17,167 bases of DNA from UM-FILTER-42-9 sp038063775 (lineage in GTDB: Bacteria > Patescibacteriota > Minisyncoccia > Moranbacterales > UBA2206): the NCBI GenBank assembly GCA_038063775.1, contig JBBTUK010000019.1, positions 1 to 17,167 on the forward strand, read 5' to 3'. The notes beneath the pieces were generated by a model that was given only the letters and a program-made list of their open reading frames with translations, did not search any database and was not told the DNA's origin. Position 1 is the stretch's first letter; every line of letters begins with the position of its first letter. Below are positions 1 through 5,940 of the stretch, one piece after another. Made by a program: the position numbers and the translations under genes.

Positions 1-8
1 GCGGCTCA

Positions 9-32
9 GTCGAAATTTCACTACCGGGCATA
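9..32 (+). repeat. Half of an inverted-repeat element (3' arm only)
   Basis: Positions 9-28 read GTCGAAATTTCACTACCGGG and are followed by CATA (29-32). This matches the 3' arm of the complete copies at 5770-5851 and 11169-11312, including the terminal CATA. The partner 5' arm must lie left of the window. The arm lies just beyond the atpH stop codon, in the same orientation relative to transcription as the copies before rsmI and glyS. Confidence 0.75.
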
Positions 33-47
33 TTTATTCATTAAATT

Positions 48-449
48 TTAATTGCTAAGTTTATATTTTAAATCTCTCAATTTCTTGGATACGCTCGCAT
101 CCATCAGTTCATCGCCGACTCTTACCACTATTCCGCCTTTTATTTTTTCGTCAATGATATTTTTCAGAATAATTTCTTTTGCCTGATATTTTTCTTTTAT
201 AAAACCTTTAAGTTTGTTACTTAACGTGTTACTTAACACTTTACGACTGATAACTTCCGCTTCAACAATTCCGTTTTCCTGATTATGGATGTCGCTGAAT
301 CTTGCAATTATTTTTCCGCTATTTTTGAGCTGATTATTTTTAGCCAATATCTTTACGAATTCGGAAATAATTCCCGAAATTTCTTTTGGAGATTTATCTT
401 TGACTGATTCGTATAGAGTTTTCGCGTATTGTGTAATCGTAATTTTCAT
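48..449 (-). CDS. atpH: F-type ATP synthase subunit delta (short form)
   Basis: Subunit delta (OSCP homologue) joins the peripheral b-subunit stalk to the top of the alpha3beta3 head of F1, so that the head does not rotate with the central stalk. The 133-aa product begins with the usual N-terminal 'YAKTLYE' helix and ends with the family's C-terminal signature 'GGIVVRVGDELMDASV' (about residues 106-121). The family is usually 170-180 aa, so this is a compact version with a shortened middle, as often seen in small-genome candidate phyla. It follows atpF in the operon with a 112-nt spacer holding two GC-rich hairpins. An AAGGGG Shine-Dalgarno (plus-strand 458-463) lies 8 nt before the ATG and is partly inside the hairpin at 460-480. 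Gene order supports the call. Confidence 0.9.
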   Translation of the reverse strand: MKITITQYAKTLYESVKDKSPKEISGIISEFVKILAKNNQLKNSGKIIARFSDIHNQENGIVEAEVISRKVLSNTLSNKLKGFIKEKYQAKEIILKNIIDEKIKGGIVVRVGDELMDASVSKKLRDLKYKLSN

Positions 450-459
450 ATTGTTATCC

Positions 460-480
460 CCTTCTCCCTCTGGGAGAAGG
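460..480 (-). repeat. GC-rich hairpin overlapping the atpH ribosome binding site
   Basis: CCTTCTCCC (460-468) and GGGAGAAGG (472-480) form a 9-bp stem with a 3-nt loop. On the mRNA strand, the downstream arm overlaps the AAGGGG Shine-Dalgarno of atpH. The flanking text (GCCCGAAGAGCGGATGAGGG, 482-501) resembles widespread REP-like intergenic palindromes. Confidence 0.7.
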
Positions 481-533
481 TGCCCGAAGAGCGGATGAGG
501 GAATTACAAGGTTTATCTTTCCCTCTCCTCTAG

Positions 534-556
534 CTCCTCTCCCGAAGGGAGAGGAG
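534..556 (-). repeat. GC-rich hairpin just after atpF
   Basis: CTCCTCTCCC (534-543) pairs with GGGAGAGGAG (547-556) around a GAA loop, giving a perfect 10-bp stem. It begins 6 nt after the atpF stop codon on the minus strand. There is no U-run, so it is more likely a processing or stability element than a terminator. It has the same pyrimidine/purine arm bias as the other three hairpins of this operon. Confidence 0.7.
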
Positions 557-561
557 GATAT

Positions 562-1050
562 TTATTCTATCGCTTTCTTAATTAAGTCTTTGTCTTTATC
601 AGCGTCGATTTTCTCGTTTAATATTTTCTCTGTCGCCGCGACCACCAAACTCGCCATTTCTGATTTTATTTCGCCAAACATTTTTGCTTTCTCTTCTTCA
701 ATTTTTTTGTCGGCATCAGCCAAAAGTTTTTCCGCTTGCTGTTTCGTTTCCAGAAGAAAATCCTCCTTGTTCTTGCTGGCCGTTTTTTCAGCTGCGTCAA
801 TTATTTTTTGCCCCTCTTCTTTGGCTTTAACCAGAACTTCTTTTTCCTTTTTTTCCATTTCGGCTAATTTGCTTTGTGCGTTTTCGGCGTCTTTGAGACC
901 TTTCTCGATCTTGCCTGTGCGCTCGTTAAGAGTTTTGAGGATTGGGCCATAAGCAAATTTGTAAAGCACTAAAAGCACAATCAGAAAGTTAACCAGCTGT
1001 GCCAGAAGCAAGCCGGCATCAATATGAAAAGTTTTAACTAGTTCTTCCAT
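562..1050 (-). CDS. atpF: F-type ATP synthase subunit b
   Basis: Subunit b forms the peripheral stalk, anchored in the membrane beside subunit a and clamped to F1 by delta. The 162-aa protein has one N-terminal membrane span (about residues 12-34, 'GLLLAQLVNFLIVLLVLYKF'). A long charged coiled coil rich in K, E and A follows (about residues 38-135), then a C-terminal delta-binding part containing 'VVAATEKILNEKI'. The length is normal for the family. It lies between atpE and atpH in canonical order. The ribosome binding site is weak: AGG about 14 nt before the ATG, with the purine-rich arm of the 1068-1091 hairpin just upstream. Confidence 0.95.
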   Translation of the reverse strand: MEELVKTFHIDAGLLLAQLVNFLIVLLVLYKFAYGPILKTLNERTGKIEKGLKDAENAQSKLAEMEKKEKEVLVKAKEEGQKIIDAAEKTASKNKEDFLLETKQQAEKLLADADKKIEEEKAKMFGEIKSEMASLVVAATEKILNEKIDADKDKDLIKKAIE

Positions 1051-1067
1051 ATGAATTGTTTTTTCCT

Positions 1068-1091
1068 TTCCCTCCCTAGATAGGGAGGGAA
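1068..1091 (-). repeat. Perfect 11-bp hairpin before atpF
   Basis: TTCCCTCCCTA (1068-1078) and TAGGGAGGGAA (1081-1091) are perfectly complementary with a 2-nt centre. It lies about 17 nt before the atpF start codon on the transcribed strand. No U-run follows it. Confidence 0.75.
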
Positions 1092-1144
1092 TTAAAAGGG
1101 AGGGTTGAAAAACTAATTATAATTTATCAACACCCCTCCTTAAT

Positions 1145-1166
1145 CCTCCCCTCGTCTGAGGGGAGG
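1145..1166 (-). repeat. GC-rich hairpin just after atpE
   Basis: CCTCCCCTC (1145-1153) pairs with GAGGGGAGG (1158-1166) around a GTCT loop, a 9-bp stem. It begins 14 nt after the atpE stop codon. It pairs in layout with the 1068-1091 hairpin: one just after a gene and one just before the next, as in the atpF-atpH spacer. Confidence 0.7.
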
Positions 1167-1180
1167 AGGAGGTTGAGTTG

Positions 1181-1393
1181 TTACTTGATTGAAAACGCGA
1201 TAACGAGCGCGTAGATCGCCACGGCTTCCGCGAAAGCGGATGCCAGAAGCATCGGAACAAGGATTTTTCCGGCGGCTTCCGGATTTCTTCCGATCGATTC
1301 CATGGCTTTGGCGCCGATTTTTCCGATCGCCAGTGCCGGCCCGATAGAACCAATCCCGATGGCCAATCCCTTGGCTAACATCGTCAGATCCAT
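1181..1393 (-). CDS. atpE: F-type ATP synthase subunit c (rotor ring)
   Basis: This is the 70-aa hairpin protein whose copies form the membrane rotor ring. It has two membrane helices (about 3-31 and 44-68) joined by the polar loop 'RNPEA' (36-40). The essential ion-carrying carboxylate is E56 in 'AFAEAVAIY'. The Gln of sodium-type c subunits is replaced here by Ile23 (in 'PALAIGK'), and the Ser/Thr that follows the carboxylate is Ala57. The ring is therefore predicted to carry protons. The start is the ATG at 1391-1393; no good Shine-Dalgarno is visible, and the 100-nt upstream spacer holds a hairpin at 1413-1447. Its position between atpB and atpF is canonical. Confidence 0.97.
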   Translation of the reverse strand: MDLTMLAKGLAIGIGSIGPALAIGKIGAKAMESIGRNPEAAGKILVPMLLASAFAEAVAIYALVIAFSIK

Positions 1394-1412
1394 AAAGTTG
1401 TATGCTTATTCA

Positions 1413-1447
1413 GCGTTCGACAATGTTTGGATATTTAGTGTCGACGC
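1413..1447 (-). promoter_or_regulatory. Stem-loop in the atpE leader
   Basis: GCGTTCGACA (1413-1422) and TGTCGACGC (1439-1447) pair over 9 bp with one bulged base and a 16-nt loop. It lies about 20 nt before the atpE start codon on the transcribed strand. A role in mRNA stability or translation of the highly expressed c subunit is inferred only. Confidence 0.35.
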
Positions 1448-1481
1448 AGATAAGTTAAAATTAATTATTATTAAATTAAAC

Positions 1482-1502
1482 AAAAAACGAGCCCTAGTGC
1501 TC
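1482..1502 (-). terminator. Weak intrinsic terminator or attenuator at the atpB end
   Basis: On the minus strand GAGC (1499-1502) pairs with GCTC (1489-1492) across a 6-nt loop and is followed by GTTTTTTG. It overlaps the atpB stop codon. The 4-bp stem is short, so at most partial termination inside the operon is expected. Confidence 0.3.
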
Positions 1503-2345
1503 TTCGTGGCTGGTCGCAATTGTCATAAAAACTAAAGTAAGCATAGCAAAAATGAGCGCCTGAATCAACCCGACGATGATTTCCAAGAAAATGAACGGCA
1601 ACGGCAAAACATAGGCGAAAAGCGCCATCATGGAAGCCAGAAGGACTTCCCCGGCAAAAATATTCCCGAACAACCGGAAAGAAAGCGAAGCCACTTTAGC
1701 TACCTCGCCGATTATCTCTACTACTCCGACAAAGGCTTTTATCGGATTGACCAGAACTATTGTAACATCTTTTTTTACCTTTCCCGGAATGGCCAAAAGT
1801 GATTTTATGTTCACGAATTTATTGAAATGATCCCAGATTCCAACCGTAATCGCCCCCATAACATGGGACGCGACCACCGCGAAAAGAGCCAGCGCCAAAG
1901 TCGTATTGAGATCAGCCGTTCCTCCGCGAAAAAGAGGTACAAAAACTTTACGCGCTCCTTCTGCTTCAATAAAACCGATGGTTCCTATTCCCGGCAAAAG
2001 TCCCAGCCAGTTGTTCACTAATATAAAAAGGAATAGCGCTAAAGAAATAGGCAGGAATTTTTCTGATCGCTTCCGACTGCCGGTTATACTATTCGCCAAT
2101 TTCAAGCCTTCTTCCAAAATAATTTCAAAAATATTCTGAATTCCTTTGGGAATTTTTTTCATTTTTTTACTAATCAGCACGAAGAAAATAACCAAAACAA
2201 AAACAGCCATCCAGCTGTTTAAAAGAGAATTGGTCACAGTAAATTTTCCCAAATGGAAAATCGGCTCGGCAAAAAGAGTAGCCTCATGTTGAACCTTGGT
2301 TTGTGGTACTTCTTCAGTATTCAGTTGCTCGGCGCTTACAGACAT
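1494..2345 (-). CDS. atpB: F-type ATP synthase subunit a
   Basis: This is the membrane stator subunit that provides the two proton half-channels and faces the c-ring. The 283-aa protein is hydrophobic with 5-6 membrane segments (about 43-60, 98-120, 148-170, 205-220, 228-250 and 255-277). The essential arginine is R224 in 'SLSFRLFGN', and the final helix carries Q262 in 'GLIQALIFAMLTLVFM', both at the usual places. The length is normal. It starts 6 nt after the atpZ stop codon with no visible Shine-Dalgarno, so translational coupling is plausible. A weak terminator-like hairpin overlaps its stop codon. Confidence 0.96.
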   Translation of the reverse strand: MSVSAEQLNTEEVPQTKVQHEATLFAEPIFHLGKFTVTNSLLNSWMAVFVLVIFFVLISKKMKKIPKGIQNIFEIILEEGLKLANSITGSRKRSEKFLPISLALFLFILVNNWLGLLPGIGTIGFIEAEGARKVFVPLFRGGTADLNTTLALALFAVVASHVMGAITVGIWDHFNKFVNIKSLLAIPGKVKKDVTIVLVNPIKAFVGVVEIIGEVAKVASLSFRLFGNIFAGEVLLASMMALFAYVLPLPFIFLEIIVGLIQALIFAMLTLVFMTIATSHEEH

Positions 2346-2351
2346 AATGAT

Positions 2352-2621
2352 TTATAAATTTTTCTTTTTATCCTTCTCTTCCTTTTCAATCCTTTTCATC
2401 TCTCTTAGCGAATCGCGCACAATCCCGTAGGAAGAAAAAATAAAAGCGAATCCGACACTTAATAAAAACAGCCACGGTTCCGTGTCGTATTTTTTGTCCA
2501 GCCATTTGCCGACAAATAAGGCGATTATGATCGGGATGCCTATCCACCCGCTAAGTCTGGCAAATAGAATCATTCCCGGTTGCCACCAGGGCGCACTAGA
2601 ATTATTTTTGTTTTCTGACAT
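2352..2621 (-). CDS. atpZ: AtpZ/AtpI-type accessory protein of ATP synthase
   Basis: This is a small (89-aa) membrane protein at the head of the atp operon. It has two membrane spans (about residues 17-40 and 50-68) separated by 'GKWLDKKYDTEPW', a sequence pattern typical of the AtpZ/AtpI (ATPase_gene1) family, and a very basic C-terminal tail. Family members help c-ring assembly or magnesium supply in some bacteria; the role here is inferred from family and position. A GGGGG Shine-Dalgarno (plus-strand 2626-2630) lies 4 nt before the ATG and can be covered by a 14-bp stem with the upstream leader. Only the exact family naming (AtpZ versus AtpI) is uncertain. Confidence 0.8.
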   Translation of the reverse strand: MSENKNNSSAPWWQPGMILFARLSGWIGIPIIIALFVGKWLDKKYDTEPWLFLLSVGFAFIFSSYGIVRDSLREMKRIEKEEKDKKKNL

Positions 2622-2625
2622 TTTA

Positions 2626-2706
2626 CCCCCACACCAATTAGCCTCTTAATGTTCTCTGTCCCCCGTTGTCCAATTTATTTCAACAAAATATAAATTGGTG
2701 TGGAGG
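2626..2706 (-). promoter_or_regulatory. Long-range stem hiding the ribosome binding site of the atp operon
   Basis: On the minus strand, CCTCCACACCAATT (plus 2693-2706) is complementary to AATTGGTGTGGGGG (plus 2626-2639). This gives 14 pairs with one G.U wobble around a 53-nt loop. The downstream arm contains the GGGGG Shine-Dalgarno of atpZ, and the upstream arm carries an anti-Shine-Dalgarno CCTCC. If the leader is transcribed, the first gene of the atp operon would be closed for translation unless the stem opens. The pairing is seen directly; regulation is inferred. Confidence 0.5.
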
Positions 2707-2731
2707 TGAAAAATTTATTACCCCCTAAGAT

Positions 2732-2760
2732 ATTTTCGCCCGATTTTTCAAAAAAGTCAA
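2732..2760 (-). promoter_or_regulatory. Candidate promoter of the atp operon
   Basis: On the minus strand a TTGACT -35 box (plus 2755-2760) is followed after 17 nt by GAAAAT (plus 2732-2737), which matches 4 of 6 bases of the -10 consensus. Transcription would start near 2725 and would include the whole stem at 2626-2706. The -10 is poor. Confidence 0.3.
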
Positions 2761-2783
2761 TGCTTTTAAATTTTTTGTGGTAA

Positions 2784-3614
2784 TTATAAACTGAACAGGT
2801 TTCTGGCGTTTTCAGTTGTAATTTTTTCTACTTCTTCCACCGGAATTTCCTTTATTTGAGCGATTTTTTCGGCTACGTATTTCACGAAGGTGGGTTCGTT
2901 TCTTTCACCTTTTTTGGGAACAGGCGTGAGATATGGACAATCAGTTTCTAGAAGAATATCCTCCAAAGAAAGTTCTTTCATCAAGCGGTCATAACTTTCG
3001 GAATAAGTGATGATTCCATTGAGTCCAATTTTATAGCCAAGCCCGATGAATTTTTTGGCTGTTTTATATCCACCGATGAAACTATGGACAACTCCTTTTT
3101 TATTGACTGGGTATTTTTGGATTATTTCCAAAAGATCTTCATATGCGTCCCAACAATGGATGATAACCGGCTTACCCGCCTCGTTTGCCACGCTTATCGC
3201 TTTTATAAAAACTTTTTTTTGATTTTTCTTTAAAATTTCAATGTCGCCACCCCCCTCAAAGTGGTGATAGTCCAGTCCCACCTCCCCGATGGCCACTACT
3301 TTTGGGTCGTGCGTCAATTCCAGGTAGGCGCTGGAATTGAAGTCCTCCCCACTGGTTTTTATCTCCGATGGCTGAAGTTCATTGTCATCTTTATACTCAA
3401 TGATTCTTCTTTGGAGATGCACCGGATGGACACCGACCGCCGCCCAAACGCCTGTTTTAAATTTACGGGCATATTCTACGGCCCGGACGCTGGTTGAATA
3501 TTGCGACCCGACATTAATCATTTGTACGCCATTATCAAGAGAACGGCGAAGCACTTCTTCTCCGTCGTCTTTGAAAGCCCTGAAGTTAATATGCGCGTGA
3601 GTATCAATATACAT
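2784..3614 (-). CDS. tatD: TatD-family metal-dependent deoxyribonuclease
   Basis: TatD enzymes are TIM-barrel hydrolases with two divalent metals; known members are 3'-5' DNases or D-aminoacyl-tRNA deacylases. The metal-binding set is complete: 'DTHAH' at residues 4-8, 'AIGEVGLDYHH' (Glu ligand), 'VIIHCWDA', 'VVHSFIGG' and 'LLETDCPYL' (Asp). I take the ATG at 3612-3614, which gives 'MYIDTHAH' and 276 aa; the frame can be extended to a TTG at 3636-3638, but that adds unconserved residues and overlaps a hairpin. A 20-odd-residue insert follows 'GVHPVHL' compared with E. coli TatD. It is the last gene of rsmI-metG-tatD, an association common in bacteria, and no strong terminator follows it. Confidence 0.93.
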   Translation of the reverse strand: MYIDTHAHINFRAFKDDGEEVLRRSLDNGVQMINVGSQYSTSVRAVEYARKFKTGVWAAVGVHPVHLQRRIIEYKDDNELQPSEIKTSGEDFNSSAYLELTHDPKVVAIGEVGLDYHHFEGGGDIEILKKNQKKVFIKAISVANEAGKPVIIHCWDAYEDLLEIIQKYPVNKKGVVHSFIGGYKTAKKFIGLGYKIGLNGIITYSESYDRLMKELSLEDILLETDCPYLTPVPKKGERNEPTFVKYVAEKIAQIKEIPVEEVEKITTENARNLFSL

Positions 3615-3628
3615 AAATTGATATAATA

Positions 3629-3660
3629 AATACTTCAATACTTGGTAGTATTGAAGTATT
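3629..3660 (-). repeat. Perfect 14-bp palindromic hairpin between metG and tatD
   Basis: AATACTTCAATACT (3629-3642) and AGTATTGAAGTATT (3647-3660) pair perfectly around TGGT. On the minus strand it begins 3 nt after the metG stop and ends 14 nt before the tatD ATG, followed by TTTATTAT. It could act as a weak terminator/attenuator or an RNA processing site. Confidence 0.7.
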
Positions 3661-3663
3661 TTC

Positions 3664-5097
3664 CTATTTTATGCGTTGGAATAAAATCTCTGTTTTTTTA
3701 TTTTCCAGGGATTTTTTTATTTTTTCAGCGGTTTCCGGTAAAAAAGGTTCCAACAAAAAGGAGATTGCGCCTAGATCTACCAAAAGTTTTTCCATTACTT
3801 TTTTGAATTTTTTCCCGTCATTTTTCGCCAGCTCCCATGGTTTGTTGTCTTCTATATATTTATTGGCTTCGCGCACCAAACCGATGATGTGTTCCAGCGC
3901 TCCATATAAATCACCCTTGCCCACCAATTCCTTAAATTTGTCATCAGGAACGTAATCTTTATCTACTGCCGGATTTTTTATATCTAAATTCTCCGCAAGC
4001 TTCACAACTCGCGAAACAAGATTGCCAATTCCATTCGCCAGATCTGCATTATATTTTTCGGTCATTTTTTCCCAGGAAATATCGCCATCGCTGTGGTAAG
4101 GAAGCGAAGAAAGCAAAATATATCTAGCCCCGTCCGTCCCAAATTTTTCTACCAGTTCTTCGGGATTAATTATATTTCCTAGCGTTTTAGACAATTTTTG
4201 GCCATTGATTGTCAGGTATTCATGCGACAGCACCTTAGTTGGAACCGGCAACCCGGCCGACAGGAGCATGGCCGGCCAATAAATAGCATGGAAACGCAAA
4301 ATGCCTTTCCCGATGACATGCGCTCTTTCTCCGCCTTCTTCCCAAAATTTCTTGTATAATTCTCCGTCCGTAGCAAAATCCAAAGCCGTGATGTAATTAG
4401 AAAGTGCATCCACCCAGACATACATTATTTGACTGTCATCCCCCGGGACCGGCACGCCCCAATTTTCCGCTCTTTTGACGGAACGAGAAATGGAAAAATC
4501 CTCTAGTCCTTGTTTGATAAAACTCAAAACCTCATTTTTTCTGTAATTGGGGATTACTTGGATAACATCCTGGCTTATGAGTTCTCCAAGTTTTTTTTGA
4601 TAATTGGAAAGTTTAAAAAAATAATTTTCTTCTTCTACCCGTTCCGGCCCGGTCAGGTGCTCCGGACATTTGCCGTCCATCAGATCCTTCTCCATTTTAA
4701 ATTCTTCGCAACCTATGCAATAAAGTCCCTCGTAATTCTTTTTATAAACATCTTCTTTTTTAAACGCCTGCCAAAATTTTTGAGACCCTTCAAAATGCTT
4801 TTTTTCGGTAGTCCGAATAAACTGATCAAAAGACAGATTCAGCAATTTTCCGAGCGCCTCAAAACTGTTTGAATTCTCAGTTATGAATTCCTTCACGCTT
4901 TTGCCGGCTTTTCTTGCGCTCTGGACATTTTTCAAAGCATTTTCATCTGTCCCCGTCAAAAAATATGTCTCGTCTTTTAGAATACAGCGATGCCACCGCG
5001 CCAAAACATCCGCTTGGACTTTTTCCACGGCATGGCCGATATGCGGCTTGGCGTTCACATAATCTATGGCAGTTGTGATATAAAACTTTTTCTTCAT
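3664..5097 (-). CDS. metG: Methionyl-tRNA synthetase
   Basis: MetRS charges tRNA-Met with methionine in the cytoplasm. The 477-aa protein shows the class I signatures: 'HIGH' at residues 19-22 and 'KLSKT' at 301-305. Its connective-peptide zinc knuckle is C127-x2-C130 ... C144-P-E-H147, the Cys3His form also seen in Thermus-type MetRS. An alpha-helical anticodon-binding domain follows (about 330-470, with 'GIGNLVSRV' and 'NKPWELAK'). There is no C-terminal tRNA-binding (EMAP-like) dimerisation domain, so it is the short monomeric form. It starts 3 nt after the rsmI stop codon, indicating one transcript. The stop is TAG at 3664-3666. Confidence 0.97.
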   Translation of the reverse strand: MKKKFYITTAIDYVNAKPHIGHAVEKVQADVLARWHRCILKDETYFLTGTDENALKNVQSARKAGKSVKEFITENSNSFEALGKLLNLSFDQFIRTTEKKHFEGSQKFWQAFKKEDVYKKNYEGLYCIGCEEFKMEKDLMDGKCPEHLTGPERVEEENYFFKLSNYQKKLGELISQDVIQVIPNYRKNEVLSFIKQGLEDFSISRSVKRAENWGVPVPGDDSQIMYVWVDALSNYITALDFATDGELYKKFWEEGGERAHVIGKGILRFHAIYWPAMLLSAGLPVPTKVLSHEYLTINGQKLSKTLGNIINPEELVEKFGTDGARYILLSSLPYHSDGDISWEKMTEKYNADLANGIGNLVSRVVKLAENLDIKNPAVDKDYVPDDKFKELVGKGDLYGALEHIIGLVREANKYIEDNKPWELAKNDGKKFKKVMEKLLVDLGAISFLLEPFLPETAEKIKKSLENKKTEILFQRIK

Positions 5098-5100
5098 ATC

Positions 5101-5772
5101 TTAATAAACAATTACTACAAACTCTCCTTTTATCTTACTCTTATTTTTTTCAAAATATTCCAAACACTCCTCCACCGTTCCCCGCACAATTTCTTCAAAC
5201 ATTTTTGTCAGTTCGCGGCCGAGAATTACTTTTTTTCCCGGAGCTATTTTTTCCAAGAGCTCCAGATTTTTTATGACGCGGTACACGGAGTCGAAATAGA
5301 TTACCGGATATTTAGAAGCGACTACTTCTTTAAAAAAAGTTTCTCTGCCTTTTTTGTGCGGAGGAAAGCCTAGAAAAATGAAACGCTGCATGTCGATTCC
5401 AGCCACACTCGCAAGAGCGGTCAGCCCGGATGGGCCAGGAATAGGTGTAACATGAATATTATTTCTAACCGCTTCTTCCACCAACTTGTTTCCCGGGTCG
5501 GAAATGCCCGGGGTGCCAGCATCCGTCACTAGTGCTACATTCTTGCCGGTTTTTAGACTACTGATTATTTGGCTTATTTTAGCCAATTTTGAGTGCTGAA
5601 AATAGCTGATGGCCGGTTTTTTGATACCGTAACGATCTAAAAGCTTCCGGGTAACCCGAGTATCTTCGCAGGCGACCAAATCGGCCTCTTTTAGTGTTTT
5701 TATTGCCCGAAAGGTGATATCCTCCAGATTGCCAATGGGAGTAGCAACAATGTATAATATGCCTGTATCCAT
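5101..5772 (-). CDS. rsmI: 16S rRNA (cytidine-1402 2'-O)-methyltransferase RsmI
   Basis: RsmI uses S-adenosylmethionine to 2'-O-methylate C1402 in the decoding centre of 16S rRNA. The 223-aa protein has the family's opening 'LYIVATPIGNLEDITFRA' (residues 6-23), then 'EADLVACEDTRVT', 'VTDAGTPGISDPG' and 'PIPGPSGLTAL' of the tetrapyrrole-methylase fold. It also has 'FLGFPPHKKGR' and a C-terminal 'GRELTKMFEE'. Usual members are about 270-290 aa; the C-terminal extension is absent. The ATG at 5770-5772 abuts an inverted-repeat element, and its complement CAT forms part of the element's terminal CATA. No ordinary Shine-Dalgarno is present; GGG lies directly before TATG. It heads the rsmI-metG-tatD operon. 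Confidence 0.95.
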   Translation of the reverse strand: MDTGILYIVATPIGNLEDITFRAIKTLKEADLVACEDTRVTRKLLDRYGIKKPAISYFQHSKLAKISQIISSLKTGKNVALVTDAGTPGISDPGNKLVEEAVRNNIHVTPIPGPSGLTALASVAGIDMQRFIFLGFPPHKKGRETFFKEVVASKYPVIYFDSVYRVIKNLELLEKIAPGKKVILGRELTKMFEEIVRGTVEECLEYFEKNKSKIKGEFVVIVY

Positions 5773-5851
5773 ACCCGGTAGTAGAATTTTGACTTATTTA
5801 AGACAAATTTTTTCCCGGAGAAAATTGGTCAAAATTTCACTACCGGGCATG
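5770..5851 (+). repeat. Inverted-repeat element, copy 1 (82 bp)
   Basis: The 5' arm CCCGGTAGTAGAATTTTGAC (5774-5793) and 3' arm GTCAAAATTTCACTACCGGG (5828-5847) pair over 20 positions except for A.C at position 10 and G.U at position 11. The ends are CATA (5770-5773) and CATG (5848-5851). The left end overlaps the rsmI start codon. The interior is AT-rich with no open frame. With the predicted promoter at 5857-5885, this element would make up the whole rsmI 5' leader. Confidence 0.8.
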
Positions 5852-5856
5852 GATTA

Positions 5857-5885
5857 ATCTTAACTTAAATACGGCTATTTTTCAA
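5857..5885 (-). promoter_or_regulatory. Candidate rsmI-metG-tatD promoter
   Basis: On the minus strand TTGAAA (plus 5880-5885) is separated by exactly 17 nt from TAAGAT (plus 5857-5862). The predicted start, near 5850, coincides with the outer end of the inverted-repeat element. Confidence 0.5.
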
Positions 5886-5891
5886 TCCTGT

Positions 5892-5935
5892 AGTGGTCCG
5901 GTTACCACAAAGTAGCTGAATTGCCACAAGCCACT
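5892..5935 (+). promoter_or_regulatory. Alternative small stems before the DUF457 gene
   Basis: GTGGT (5893-5897) can pair with ACCAC (5904-5908), or AGTGG (5892-5896) can pair with CCACT (5931-5935). The second stem is followed at once by TTTTT and the ATG at 5941. The stems are only 5 bp, so this is weak. There is no Shine-Dalgarno between the U-run and the start codon. Confidence 0.25.
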
Positions 5936-5940
5936 TTTTT

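Noticed and set aside
1117..1353. 78-aa minus-strand open frame over atpE
   Set aside because: It is an out-of-frame shadow of the conserved c subunit and extends into the hairpin spacer.
3615..3638. Upstream TTG start for tatD
   Set aside because: It adds eight unconserved residues and overlaps the 3629-3660 hairpin; the ATG at 3612-3614 puts 'YIDTHAH' at the usual N-terminus.
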